Shown here: positions 24,201-36,241 of the stretch, piece by piece
How the letters are laid out: every line of letters begins with the position of its first letter
Numbering within the stretch: the stretch's first letter is position 1
NCBI GenBank assembly: GCA_029961685.1
Contig: JARWKL010000015.1
Span: 20,357,720 to 20,421,719 of the forward strand
Reading direction: 5' to 3'
DNA from: Aristolochia californica
Taxonomy: Eukaryota; Streptophyta; Magnoliopsida; Piperales; Aristolochiaceae
DNA length: 64,000 nucleotides
Made by a program: the position numbers and the translations under genes
Notes under the pieces: model-generated
What the model was told of the DNA's origin: nothing
Seen by the model: only the letters and a program-made list of their open reading frames with translations
Databases searched by the model: none

Positions 24201-27200
24201 ATCTTGATGTTGATTTGATAAATTATTTGAAATATACCCTTCAACTTATAAATTATTCTGTTTTCTTTTTGAAATGTCATTTTTAGACATATGCTCCTAC
24301 TACATTGGCTGCAGCACGCGATTTTTGGACACTGAGATACACTACTGGTCTAGAAGATGGTAGTCTTGTGGTATGTTTTTAAAATTTTAAATGTATAGAT
24401 GGAAGTTCTTCGAGTTTCATCTTCTGTGGATGGGTTTCATATTGTTTTTCTCTAAATGTTGTTCCTTTGGCATGCTAGATCTGTGAAAGATCGTTGACTG
24501 CATCAACTGGTGGACCTGCTGGTCCTCCTGCTCCAAATTTTGTGAGGGCTGAAGTGCTTCCAAGTGGCTATCTGATCCGTCCATGTGAGGGTGGTGGTTC
24601 CATCATACACATAGTGGATCATGTTGATTTGGATGTATGTGTTCGCTACTGAATATATCTCTGGATGCTCTTTTTTGTGGTTATACTTGAAAGAATGACC
24701 TTGCTCCTCTGCAGGTATGGAGTGTGCCTGAAGTTCTCCGACCACTATATGAATCATCAAAAATTCTGGCACAGAAAATGACAATTGCTGTAAGTTTTTT
24801 ATAATCAGATCCAGGAAAGTGGCAGATTTAGTTCTTCTTCCTAGGAAGTTGTTTTTGTTGACCAACTCAAATTTTCATTGCCTAGGCATTGCGACATGTC
24901 AGACAAATTGCTCAAGAAACTAGTGGTGAAATTGTATATGGTGGTGGGCGTCAGCCTGCAGTGCTACGCACTTTTAGCCAAAGATTGAGCAGGTAACCAT
25001 TTGATACAACTGTGACATCATGGCTCTTCTCTCTTTGGTTTGTTTTATTTCTATATATATGTATATATATATTACCACTTGAACTCCGCACTTTTAGCCA
25101 AAGATTGAGCAGGTAACCATTTGATTCAACTGTGACATCATGGCTCTTCTCTCTTTGGTTTGTTTTATTTCTATATATATGTATATATATTACCACTTGA
25201 ACTCGGGAGAAAACTGTCTGCAGGGGCTTTAATGATGCTGTAAATGGGTTTGCTGATGATGGATGGTCACTAATGAATAGTGACGGCATGGAGGATGTTA
25301 CAATTGCCATAAATTCCTCACCTAGCAAATTATTTGGTACTCATGTGAATTCGTCAACTATGCTTTCTACTTTAGGAGGTGGTGTGTTGTGTGCAAAGGC
25401 ATCAATGTTGCTGCAGGTATGTAATTCACAATTTGTTAAGTATGTGGTCGGCTAAATTGATCTACAGTTCTGAGGTTGAGTGATCTATCATATTGATTTG
25501 GTCCTTATGCTAAGTATACTGATTTTGTATTGAATCATCCAATTTTCTCTATCATTTACTGATTCTATTAGTAGGTTGGATGCTATTAAATTTCTCCTTC
25601 ATTATTGTTATTGGTGTTTCTGCTTTCCTTTATTTTGGCTGCTTCTGTAACAGTAATTGACATTGTTGGATGTAACACTCCTGATGGGATAACTTCTATG
25701 ATGGTCTTCCTGGGAGGCACACATAAAATGAGGATCAAACTTGTGCCTAGAGAAACATAAGTAGCACTCATTGCAGGCACATTACTAGAAGCTTTACGGG
25801 TATCTAGGGGGCCAAATTTGGCGCCTGAAATCTTTTTTGTTTTTGTTTTTGTTTCATTGAGAAATGAAATGTGAACTATCTCTATCTCTGGTCTGTCTGA
25901 GTGTTTAGATCCCGGTGCAGATGTAATTTTTCATGTACTTATCTCTACCATGTGTGTAGTGCTTTTGTTTCAAAATTATTGTCCTTCTTGTTGCCATCTC
26001 TTCAAGAGCTGATTAATTTTGTGCCTGTGTAGAATGTACCACCCGCGTTGCTTGTTCGTTTTCTAAGGGAACACCGATCTGAATGGGCTGACTGTGGAGT
26101 TGATGCATATTCTGCTGCTTCCCTGAAGGCTAGCCCTTATGCAGTGCCTGGTGCGAGGGTTGGTGGTTTTCCAGGCAGTCAAGTGATCTTACCTCTTGCA
26201 CATACGGTGGAACATGAAGAGGTGAGTCTTTTGTCCCCCGTATGTTTAAAGTATGCGCTCCCAGCTGTTTTTAAGGGACTGTTTTACTGGCAAACTGCAG
26301 TTCCTGGAAGTTATACGGTTAGAAGGTGGCCACGGCTTCACTCCAGATGATGCTGTTTTGTCAAGAGACATGTATTTGCTGCAAGTGTGTCATCTAAACC
26401 TGATATGAATTTTCAGTTAATTGTGATTGCTGCATAATTCATTGGATGTCTTATACTAGTGGAACCAAATAAATATATGCCCCAAAAATTGTTACAGCTC
26501 TGCAGTGGAGTGGATGAGAATGCTGCTGGTTCATGTGCCCAGCTTGTATTTGCACCAATTGATGAATCTTTTGCTGATGATGCTCCTCTACTGCCCTCTG
26601 GCTTCCGTGTGATTCCGTTGGATCCCAAATCAGTGAGTGAGATTTTCTGTTTTTGTACAACAATAGTGGTGTAGACTCAGAGATGCCTTGAGATAAAAAA
26701 TTCCTTGCCCATTGGGTGAAAATATTTATACATGTTATGCCAGTGTTGCACCTATGATAGATATGTTGTGCCACATAAGCATGCATGGATTTTACAAGGA
26801 TCTCTATGAACCTATGATCATTACTTTAAACCATGAAAATTTTCTTTTTCTGATGCTAAGTTATTCCTTGACATGTGGTTCTTTATTTGGAAGATGTATG
26901 TAATTACATTCCATATCCCTTTGGCAGGATGGTCAGGCTACCACACGCACTCTTGATTTGGCATCTGCACTTGAAGGACCAGGAGGAGCTCGTTCCACTG
27001 GCGAAACAGGATCCAACTCGTATAATCTGAGATCAGTTCTCACTATAGCATTCCAGTTCACATTCGAGAACCACCTTCGTGATAGTGTCGCAGGAATGGC
27101 TCGCCAATATGTAAGAAGCGTTGTTGGGTCTGTACAAAGGGTTGCTATGGCTATTGCCCCATCACGGCTGGGCTCTCACTTGGGACCAAAAGCACCTCCT

Positions 27201-27925
27201 GGTTCCCCAGAGGCTGTTACTCTAGCACGATGGATCTGTAGGAGCTACAGGTTTGTCTTGAGATGCATTACCCTCTTTTTTTAATTTCTTTGGAGGAGCC
27301 TATTAAAACTTTTATGATCCTTGTGCAGGTTTCAAACTGGAGTTGAACTCCTGAGGCCTGATGGTCAGACTGGTGATTCCTTGCTGAAACTTCTGTGGCA
27401 CCACTCTGATGCAATTCTGTGTTGCTCGCTGAAGTCAAATGTAGTAAACTTTGTTCTCTCTTTCTTTTGGTTTTTTTGTTGTTTTTATTTGTCTGTTTCA
27501 ATGATTTAAAATATGTTTATTTGTTCGAACTTTATCACAGGCATCACCTGTTTTCACCTTTGCAAACCAAGCTGGACTTGACATGCTTGAAACAACACTT
27601 ATTGCCTTACAAGATATAATGCTTGACAAGATTCTTGATGAGGGAGGCCGAAAAGTTTTATGCTCAGAGTTCTCTAAGATCATGCAGCAGGCAAGTGTCT
27701 CAACTATGCCTGATCATCTCTTGCAATCTTGGAATATCATTAGGCTCAAACTTCTTACTATTTCCCCGATAATTTCAGGGTTTCTCCTATCTTCCTGCTG
27801 GGGTTTGTGTGTCGAGCATGGGAAGGCCCGTCTCCTACGAGCAGGCGATAGCATGGAAGGTCCTGAATGAAGAAGACAGTAACCACTGCTTGGCTTTCAT
27901 GTTCATGAACTGGTCGTTCCTCTGA
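21279..27925 (+). CDS. HD-ZIP III transcription factor, PHABULOSA/PHAVOLUTA type
   Basis: Nuclear regulator of adaxial leaf fate, meristem and vascular patterning. Eighteen exons: 21279-21490, 23067-23226, 23430-23539, 23721-23811, 23897-23992, 24066-24179, 24287-24370, 24479-24634, 24715-24789, 24886-24992, 25224-25416, 26033-26221, 26301-26384, 26498-26632, 26928-27250, 27329-27440, 27541-27690, 27779-27925; 845 residues. Domains: homeodomain (about 15-78, KQIKVWFQNRR at its end), leucine zipper (about 85-125), START lipid-binding domain (about 160-370) and C-terminal MEKHLA domain (about 700-845). The clade call rests on QMIGMKPGPDS, DMYLLQLCSGVDEN, RTLDLASALEG and NASPVFTFANQ, which match PHB/PHV better than REV or the ATHB8/15 group. 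It is controlled by miR165/166 (site listed). The last intron starts with GC, and intron 10 carries a duplicated donor. The start codon context is strong (AAATGG). Confidence 0.95.
23801..23906 (+). promoter_or_regulatory. miR165/166 target site split by an intron
   Basis: The 21-base site is formed only after splicing. TTGGGATGAAG (23801-23811, end of exon 4) joins CCTGGTCCGG (23897-23906, start of exon 5) and encodes the GMKPGP part of the START domain. It retains the pairing expected for miR165/166 across both halves. The exon-junction position matches known HD-ZIP III genes. Confidence 0.9.
24964..25203 (+). repeat. Tandem duplication over an exon-10 splice donor
   Basis: Two direct copies, about 120 and 118 bases, meet near 25083/25084. 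Each contains the last 27 bases of exon 10, the donor GTAACC, and the first part of intron 10 up to a TATATA run. They differ by two substitutions (A/C near the start, A/T in GAT(A/T)CAAC) and a 2-bp change in the TA run. The copy-1 donor (24993) gives the in-frame protein. Using the copy-2 donor (25113) would add 120 bases starting with an in-frame TAA. Confidence 0.92.
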
Positions 27926-30900
27926 TCACCTCTTATGATACCTATATAATTAAATCTGCAGATCTATGTTGTCTTTTGCATAAACATATGAAAGGCACTG
28001 ATCTTTTAGAGTTCAGGAACTCTTTAACTCTTTTAAAGTATTTTGACTTGATAAGGCTTTAGTAATCTTATGTAGCTCTTAAAATTTGATCTACTCTAGG
28101 GATGAGAACCTGATGTACTAGCTCTTTTTATAATTTTCTCAGCATCTTGCAGTATATCCTCCGGTGTCTTCTTCCTCTGCTGTCACTGCTTATATTGTAA
28201 TATCCCTAGCTGCCCCATTGTTTTCTGTCTAATAACTGAAACCGAGAGGTTATTAGACAGCCTACAATGGAATGCCTTTAATTCAGCAACTTGCCCCGCA
28301 GTCTATACACGAACTTCAGTTGTAGCTTGCTTGTGCTGTTATCCAAAGCAGGTTCCTCACTCTTGTTATATGTGCGTGGTACTTCATTTCATAAAAGGTG
28401 AATCGCCTTCAACGGATCTCTGGTGTAAACGATAGGTTGCTAGCGATCTGCGCCTCTTATTCTCAAATAAAACTAAGATGTACGCCTTCCTAGATAAAAA
28501 CGTCTTCTCGGATAACTCTGGTTCTGCTTCTGCGGCCCCTCTTTTGAGATTCGGGCCTGAAACAAATGTGCGAAATACAATCAATAGTGCTCAATCTTTA
28601 CATCACAGTAATTCTTTAGATTCGCAACAGTTGGCTCTATGTGAAGACGAGCTATCTTTCAATTCAGATATTGGATCCTATTTTCTCAATACAGATCTGC
28701 GGTAGCCTCCCCACATTCCAGCACTCCAGTTTGCCGACATAAATTGACGATCTGGAGCAGAGCATTTTGTGGACCGAAACGAAGATCTGCTGCAACATCT
28801 CTCGCGCTCAATTAGATAAAAAAGAAAAAAGAAAATCGAAAACCTCCAGCTTTCCCCCCGGAGAGCGAAAACGAGCGAAACCGCCATTTATTTCTGTGGA
28901 AGCTCCCGACAGCATGCCCTCGGATGTGACCCTGCAGCAAGCAAATGTCCCCAAAATTTTTCCGTATTTAATGAGCCCAGGGGTGGCCCGCCCGCCATGT
29001 GTTCCGAAGCCATTTACCTCCTCAATGATGCCTCATTTCGCGTGTTCCTAAACCTTCATTCTGTCCCTGCGGCGCTTTAATTGCGGATCTTTTACAAAAT
29101 CTTCAGCTACTTTCCACTTTTACCCTCCTTCCCTGACTATTCATCCGAATGACCTTTTACGGAACCCTGTGGGCCCGGAAGACGATCCGCTGTCCATATT
29201 TTGCCCACGGGAGGGACCCGCATGTACAATTCTTTTCTGACGCGTGTCTTACCTGCGTCAAGTAGCAACTTTGATCCGAACGGTTTTGAAAAGGCGCGCC
29301 GCCTGTACGTGCCGTCTTGGGGATCTGTTCTCATTTGCCCCCTCTATTGACTTTATTTACATTATTAACTGCTTGGGAAATGTTTGGTCATTGTGTAAAA
29401 AGATGTGGGATATTCAGTCATCAGAGTGCTAAGATCGGTGATGCATGCGTGAGATTGAATGCATGTCATGTCATCTTTTGATGTCATGATGGTACATGTA
29501 CATGGATTAGGGGTCAAATACAGAGGGGCTCGAGTTTCAACGTCTTTTAACAGACGCCGATCTAGGAGCATTAGGATTATATTTTAATTTTTTATCTCTG
29601 TTTTCTCTGTGATTTGATCTTTCGAGGCGTTTAAAAGCGAATGGCGAAAGCTCTGGTTTTCGAGCTCCGTTCTTTTGCAGATCTCAATTTTTTTTTTTTT
29701 TCTATTTCTGCTTTTGTAGATTTTGCTGCCGTGCGCATCCCTGTTTTCTCTTGCCTTTTGCAGGTTTCAAACGAATAAAGATCAGATGAGCGTGCGTCGC
29801 TGCTTGTGGTTCAAGAAATCTGGTGAAAGTGGTGCTGGTCTCGGGGTGCTTCAATGCAAGAAAACAAAATGAATCATGAAAGTTTTGGAGGGAAGAAGAG
29901 CTTTTTAAAGTTTTCAACTTACCGGGAAGAAGAGGATTTCCTGAAAATAAATGCTCGGATGCGACCTCTCTTCTCTGCATCAATGGCGTTTGTCGTTTTG
30001 GACTGAGGTCTTGTATGAATTGGTGCTCGGTGTTCTCGAAGCTGGAGAGCGGGGGGAGAAGAGTGATTTCGACGGAACTTCTAGATAGATTTTGGATTTT
30101 GGTTTCTGGACTGTGAACTTGAAGACACACACGGTCTTCTTGGAAACTGATTTGAATTTGAAGGAAGAACACGTCGCTCTTCTGCACCAACAATCTATTT
30201 CGATCATTTTTTCGGTAGGATATTTCAATCTTTTGAAGTAGAAAGTAGAACCGAGTTTGTTTGTTTGATTTACATATACGGCTCCGGCTACCATCACAGC
30301 TTTTATGGTGATCGGGAAACGAAACTGGACTATCCCGTCTGAATCACAGGAAATCCGATACGTATCGGGCTGCCCAAAATCTGTCACGTATCGGTTGATA
30401 CGATTAACTCTTGGTCGAATTAAAATTTATTTATTACTTGCTATACAAATAAGAAAATATTCGAGATATATCCATATATTAAATATATTATAATACTAAT
30501 AAATATTTTTGGAGTAATTTGTATATGCTATAATCTTATTTTAAAATAAGATATAAATACTAATTTAAATAAATATAATATAATATTAATATTTGTTTAA
30601 TATGATAATATGATCTCGAATATAATTTAACCAAAAAAATTAGAAATTTGAAGAATTTAACACAACGAGTAAGACCTGTTTTTAGAACATGATTCTTCAA
30701 GAGAAACTGTTTGGGCTAAGTTTGAAGGCCACCACCAACGCCTTGGCAAGATTAAAAAGCCTCCACATAGTTGGGAGAAACAGCTGATAATAGATTGGAT
30801 ATGAACTATTAATATCAAATCATTCTTAATTTTCTGGAGAAGAATCACTTCCGTTTTAACAGAATCCACTTCTTTCATGGTCGTTGTTGTTGTTGTTGTT
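27926..30900. other. HD-ZIP III 3' region and intergenic DNA
   Basis: The HD-ZIP III 3' UTR probably covers the first few hundred bases. Beyond it are no recognised genes. Minus-strand frames at 29702-30193 and 29980-30387 overlap each other, have no domain and are treated as chance. A short plus-strand frame at 29641 also lacks support. 30410-30660 is very AT-rich. Confidence 0.55.
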
Positions 30901-30910
30901 CTTGAAGGCC

Positions 30911-30917
30911 TATAAAA
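30911..30917 (+). promoter_or_regulatory. TATA box of the Prolamin-like gene
   Basis: TATAAAA lies 85 bases upstream of the start codon at 30996, giving a predicted transcription start near 30940-30950 and a short A-rich leader. It is preceded by a (GTT)n run at 30882-30899. Confidence 0.65.
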
Positions 30918-30995
30918 ACCTCCGTTCCCCTTCAATGGCAAGCAGCGAGCAGAAGAAGGTATAGAAAAGAATAAGAAAGAAAGGGAGGGAGGAAG

Positions 30996-31442
30996 ATGAA
31001 GGCTTCCACGGCTCACGCAGGAATCCTCTTGTTCATGGCTGTAGCAGCCTCATGGACGGAAGCAGGATTAGTGGAAGCAGAGAACGGGAAAGGGTTTCCT
31101 CCTCCGGTGGAAGCATTGGCGCCCAGCTCCCCGTCGGAAGGCGAGAAATGCTTCCAGGAACTCATCCAAGTAACAGAAAGCGATTCCGACTGCAGCGAGC
31201 AGCTTATCGAATCGTTAAGAGAATATAAGCTGGTAATGTGGCCGGATTGCTGCAGGCTGGTGAACAAGGTGACTGCCAAGCCCTGCTGGAGCGATATGTG
31301 GAGATCCATTTTTCGCAGCAGCTTCATGTATGCATACCTGGACACGATGAAGGACTACTGTGAGGCGTCTCTTTCTCCGAACCCTGACCCTTACGCTAAA
31401 TTCCCTCCTCCCGCTGCCGTGGGGCCTCCTCCGTCCCCTTAA
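30996..31442 (+). CDS. Secreted six-cysteine Prolamin-like protein (ECA1-related)
   Basis: Single-exon gene for a 148-residue protein. Residues 1-23 form a signal peptide (hydrophobic ILLFMAVAASW, Ala-rich cleavage region). After a Pro-rich linker the mature domain (about residues 51-125) has the C-C-CC-C-C cysteine pattern of the Prolamin-like family (KCFQEL, DCSEQLI, PDCCRLV, KPCWSDMW, DYCEAS). A Pro-rich tail closes it (PPPAAVGPPPSP). Family members are small secreted proteins, many expressed in female gametophyte or other reproductive tissue, including egg-cell-secreted EC1 proteins. I cannot say which subgroup this is. A good TATA box and a purine-rich leader precede it. It is convergent with the ACD11 gene. 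Tissue of expression is inferred from the family only. Confidence 0.85.
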   Translation: MKASTAHAGILLFMAVAASWTEAGLVEAENGKGFPPPVEALAPSSPSEGEKCFQELIQVTESDSDCSEQLIESLREYKLVMWPDCCRLVNKVTAKPCWSDMWRSIFRSSFMYAYLDTMKDYCEASLSPNPDPYAKFPPPAAVGPPPSP

Positions 31443-33935
31443 AACCTTCATTCTAAGTATTTATTCATTTTATTCATTTTTTATTAATCAAAAGGTGATT
31501 TACTGTTCTTGTTTAATTCCTTCGCTTTTTTTTTTTAAATTCATCTATGTTAAGACCGAAGATAAATATCAAACTTATCCATGGAAAGTATTTATTTCAT
31601 TGGCTAATTGCAACATCGAATGTTAAGGGAACCAAAATGGCTTAACATTTGATCGTCTTTGAGATTTTAGATAAATAAGAGTAATCATAAACTAACTGCG
31701 GGAGTTGATGAGATCAATTAGAGTAAAGGGTATTTTTTGTAGGAAATTTTATGTTAATAAGTCCAACTCATGAGTTGAGAAGTCGAGTTTGAAAAGTTTC
31801 AAACCTGATTTGTTATACTTAACGAGCTTTATTTCAAGTTTGAGATCTAACCGAACACAAGTAAAAACTAAATAAAATTAAGGTTTTTTAGAGCCAAGTT
31901 TAAGCAATTTGCGAGTCGATTTAGTTGAATGTAACCCCTAAGTGGGACCAAATTTGTAAAACTTTAGACAAACCAAGTGCTTTTAAGTAATAAGTGCATC
32001 TTAGCAAACCATGCTTAGCTATTAGATCATACTCTTGGAAATCCTTAACCTCACTCTAGTGAAGAGTTAGAAATGAAACTTCATCCTTGTATCTAGTCAA
32101 TCCCTGCTTTAACCCTTCCCTATGTCATCTCTCATTTATGTTTCAAAAATATTTTAAATAAAAATAAATTTACAAACATAAAATTATTTTAAAATAAAAT
32201 AAAATAAAAAATCCAAGAAAATTAAAAGACTTCCATTCTTTTATTCCTAATAGAATTATGAGTGGACCTAGTTATTTTTTTTGAATTTTAAAACCATAAA
32301 AAAGAAAAACTATATAATAGTGAGAATTGATATCAACTAGTGTGAAATCTTACATACTTGACAATGGTGTGGTACATATTTGACGCTAATGCGGCATCAA
32401 TATGGCATAACCTATAAACAAAAGGTCGTGTTAGCCTTCTTCAACTCTGTCTTTGGCAAAATAACCTCCATTTATATAGGGGTGGAGGAGGTTTAACCAC
32501 CCCCTCTCCCTGTCTCCCTCATCTATGAAAAATTAACTGGGGGTGGTAAGACTAATCTTGATCCTATGAGATCTTGACACATGACAAGACCAAGTTCTCA
32601 ATTTTCACGAGGATCAACCTCCTTTAATCTGGATCATTGATCGAAATCAATAATTTTGACTGTCGATCAAAAGTCAGAAATTTTAGTGATTAAATTTTCA
32701 TGTTTACAAGGTCATATATTTAAAAAAAAAAATCGAATAAATCGAAGTACAAAGGCTTGTCGGCACATTCAGACTAAGACCAGAATTGACAGATATATAT
32801 GAACATAAACTTGTATCTTTTATTTAAATATACTATGGTAATCTCATATCATTTATATAAAGCAATGTTATAAAAATTAAATCCAGTTTAACTAGGTGCA
32901 AAGCACCCTTCCCCTTTTGTTGTGTCTAGGGGGAAATTTTCTCTAGCATAATAGTCAATCGACAGTCAAGTTTTTTTCTTTTTCCCCCTATTGTAACATC
33001 TTTGTGGCTTGCACAAGGAACAAGCTCCAATTGACCAATCCGATCTGGGGCATGGACCTGCAATAAATTAATCCAATTCTTAAAAAAATCACTGTCACAT
33101 TTCGGCATATTAGTTTTGTTTTTATCTTAAAACATCATAGAAAAATGGCTATAGCATGAATATTATTTTGCCAGATATATCATTTATTTTAGTTCTGAAG
33201 ATATAAAGATGAAGGAAATGTGAGCAATCAGAAAGGAACCTAGAAAAAATTAATATATACCTGGCAATGGAATTCAGAAATATATGTTCTAAGATTGCAA
33301 TTCGTAGTTACAACGATTGCCTCAAGTAATTACTCAAAACAATAGCATCATGATTCTGATACCCCCTAAAATCATGAAATTAATCAGAAAGTACATCCAC
33401 CACTGATGGAAAGTTGAGACCATATTACAAAAAATTACTCCAATTGCTAAATGAGCTCTACACAGTCACACTCTAGCCAGGGAAACTCCATAGCAAGTTA
33501 CTTAATACTGTTGTTATCCTTCTCCACGAAAAGGCTAACCAAATGATATCTAAAGGTTTACTGGACAAATGCCGTGTGTAATATTTGCACAATCGAGAGA
33601 CAAATTCAGTCTTTTTATAGTCTTATGCAGAATCATCATCAATTATCAAACACAAAATGTAAATTCTTGAAAAAATCATACAATTTAGTTCTATGTTCCA
33701 AGCAGGGAGAGGATATTTACAAGTCCAGAATCCCATTCAAACACAGTTAATAGTAATCACAAATTAGCTTCTCAATATTTGCTTGAAATGCATCTGCACT
33801 AAGGAAAGTTTACATACAAGTGGTACTAAATTTAAATTTATAGCAGTAATTTAATTGCTAGGTGGAACAGGGGATCCATGGGGAGAGCCGGTACCTGGAA
33901 CAAAGCCATAATAATTGCACCAGCCTTGCCTGTGA
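31443..33935. other. Intergenic DNA between convergent genes
   Basis: No gene recognised. Contains the 3' UTR of the Prolamin-like gene, a degenerate small-transposon-like block at about 31740-31935 (GAGTTG...AACTCG-type words) and AT-rich DNA. About 33.7-33.93 kb is probably the ACD11 3' UTR on the minus strand. Confidence 0.6.
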
Positions 33936-36241
33936 TCACCAGTCAATGCCCAATTCTCTTGAGAGGAATAGCTTCTCAACATAGAGAATGACAAGAGCTG
34001 ATGCAGAAACGTAATTTTGCATGTGAATCCTTGCTGAAGCCTCTGAAAGCACAAGAAAGGAGAGAATAAAAAAATAACTTTACGGAGTGATGAAGCTCTA
34101 GGTCTACTCAGTCCAAAACTGGCTCTTGTGATTGCAAAATTGTATACCAGATAGATAAAATAACAAACTCCAGATAAGAAGAATTTCAACATGGCTACTT
34201 AAGAAATGGTATCTTCAATCAAATCAACTAGAACAAATCCATATTGCTAACAGAATATCAAGAAAAGCTAGGTCCACTAAGATGATAGTCCTAGGTTCCT
34301 GACTAAGGCATCTGGCAAATCAGAAAGCAAGGTCCACTAAACTAATATCATAGGGCTCTAATTAAAGCACCAGACAAACAAGAAAAGCAAAGTTCTCATG
34401 GGGCTCTAAAAGCCTTGCAATTCCAACAGAAAACATAGCTTACCATCTTCGTTTAGCATTCTCATGAGATGTGACTTCGTTGGAATTGTGTACATTCCAG
34501 CAGCAACAACCTTTCTCACGGCCCACCCGTGATGAGGACCCAAAACCTGACGATAAGCAACTGATGCTGGATCCTTGAGAGAATTACCCCTGAAAAAGGT
34601 GCGTGCTTCAAAATTATTACAGATGCTACTGGAATCTTCATGGAAAAGATATTTTCATGAAACAGCAAAACCTACAAAGAAAAGATGAATAACACTAAAC
34701 AAAGACCGTTCCTATTTACCAACACAATCATTGCAATAAAACTTATTATCACCAAATTGAAAGTGCACAAACATACTCTGACACAAGAATTTTCTCGAAC
34801 AATACTTTGACCATGTCAATTCCACGCTTCACTCTGAGAAGGTTCCTCGAATGGCTACTAGCTATTCTCACACGATTTTGCTCTACATCATGGTCAAGCA
34901 TGGCTTGTAAGGAACCAATTGACTTTGATGCTTCTAAGAGATCATTAACCTGATATCCCAAGGTAAAAAGATCTTAGCATTTGTTCATCCACAGAAGTCC
35001 CCTCAATGTGGGGACATCCCGAAAAAATACAAATGAGACCTACATCAAATGAACTTGCACCCAGTGCTAGAATAAAAATCACAGCAAAAGGAAACAAAGC
35101 AAGACTCAGTCAGCCACAGGAAGCAAAATAGCATTCTTAATTAAACATTAAAAAATACAGAGGCAATCGTCTTTTTCAGAGATGCTACCCACTTCTAGTT
35201 GCATGTATATTAAAAATATGTAATACCAAATGGAAAATGAATATTAGCATTTTGGAATGAGCTATCACTAATGCAGAATGCTGTAAATTAAACAAAATAT
35301 AGCACTAGGCAAAATATATAAATGAATTCCACCTTAAGAAGTCCTCAGGTTTACATTTAATGGAGAATGCTGGAAACACTCTACAAGAGGAAAAAACCAC
35401 ATAAAATCCACAATGACCATGAACGGTTGCAGCAAGAGAATCTCTCATTATTGACATAAAAACTTCGTGATGGGGTACACTTTAAGCGCCAATTGGAAAC
35501 TCCCATCTTGTAAACAGAAAGCCGGTTAATGAGAAAACACACACTTCAAAGATATTCATAAAATGTTATACTTTTCACGTTAAAGGGAGACATTGGACAG
35601 CCAGATCACATACAAAGGGATTAACAAACCAGATATGGATAAATTCATAGATAATTCCTCCCAATAATCTAAAATTCATACTTTCTGAAATTAGACGAAT
35701 AGCTGGAATATTAGTCAAATAACTGAAGTTAGAAGAATAACTGGAATATAAATCAAACAACCTATTTTACTCGATAAATGAAGATGAAATAACAGAATGC
35801 TTTTTAACTGGAATATCAGTCAACAAACTGAACCTAGACGAATAACTGAAATATTAGTCAAATAACATATATTGCTCGATTAATGATGATGAAAGAAACG
35901 TAATGCCTCCATATAGGTAATGTTTTATTTGATCACACAGAAGACGAGTGATTGTCAAGCCTAAGTCTTCCAAAAGCCCAAAAACCAAAATTTGAAACAA
36001 AAGACAGATTTCGACACTGATATAGCATAACAAAGAGAACACCAGGAGGTTCCGGTACCTTTGCGACGTAATCCAGTTCAGCGAACTTGAAAGCAATACC
36101 TAAGCAACTGAAAAGGACCGAAACGTTCGAACAAGCGCGAGAGAAAGATCCAACCTCGAGGTCAGAATTGGACTTTACAATCGCAGCGAGTTCCTTGAAA
36201 GATTCTGCGATTCTTCTGAGGGGCTTGTCTCCGTCCGCCAT
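33936..36241 (-). CDS. ACD11 ceramide-1-phosphate transfer protein
   Basis: Soluble glycolipid-transfer-fold protein that moves ceramide-1-phosphate and related phospho-sphingolipids between membranes; loss in Arabidopsis gives accelerated cell death. Minus-strand exons: 36241-36059, 34949-34777, 34589-34444 and 34042-33936; 202 residues, close to the 206 of Arabidopsis ACD11. Headgroup-binding residues of the family are all present: Asp57 and Lys61 (ELDYVAK), Arg96 and Arg100 (SRNLLR) and His139 (PHHGW). The C-terminus ends LFLSRELGIDW, as in the family. The start was taken at MADGDKPLRR because it matches the family; an in-frame ATG three codons upstream is also possible. Intron 1 (about 1.1 kb) has no gene. 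It is divergent from AIR9, about 3 kb away. Confidence 0.94.

Noticed and set aside
21279..27925. First reading of the HD-ZIP III gene as REVOLUTA, with an unusual Ile in QMIGMKPGPDS
   Set aside because: Full-length comparison from memory fits the PHB/PHV clade better, and Ile at this position is, as far as I recall, normal for that clade. So it is not a novel substitution.
29702..30387. Two long minus-strand frames (163 and 135 codons)
   Set aside because: They overlap each other in different frames, have no domain, no plausible splice structure and biased composition from the underlying repeats.
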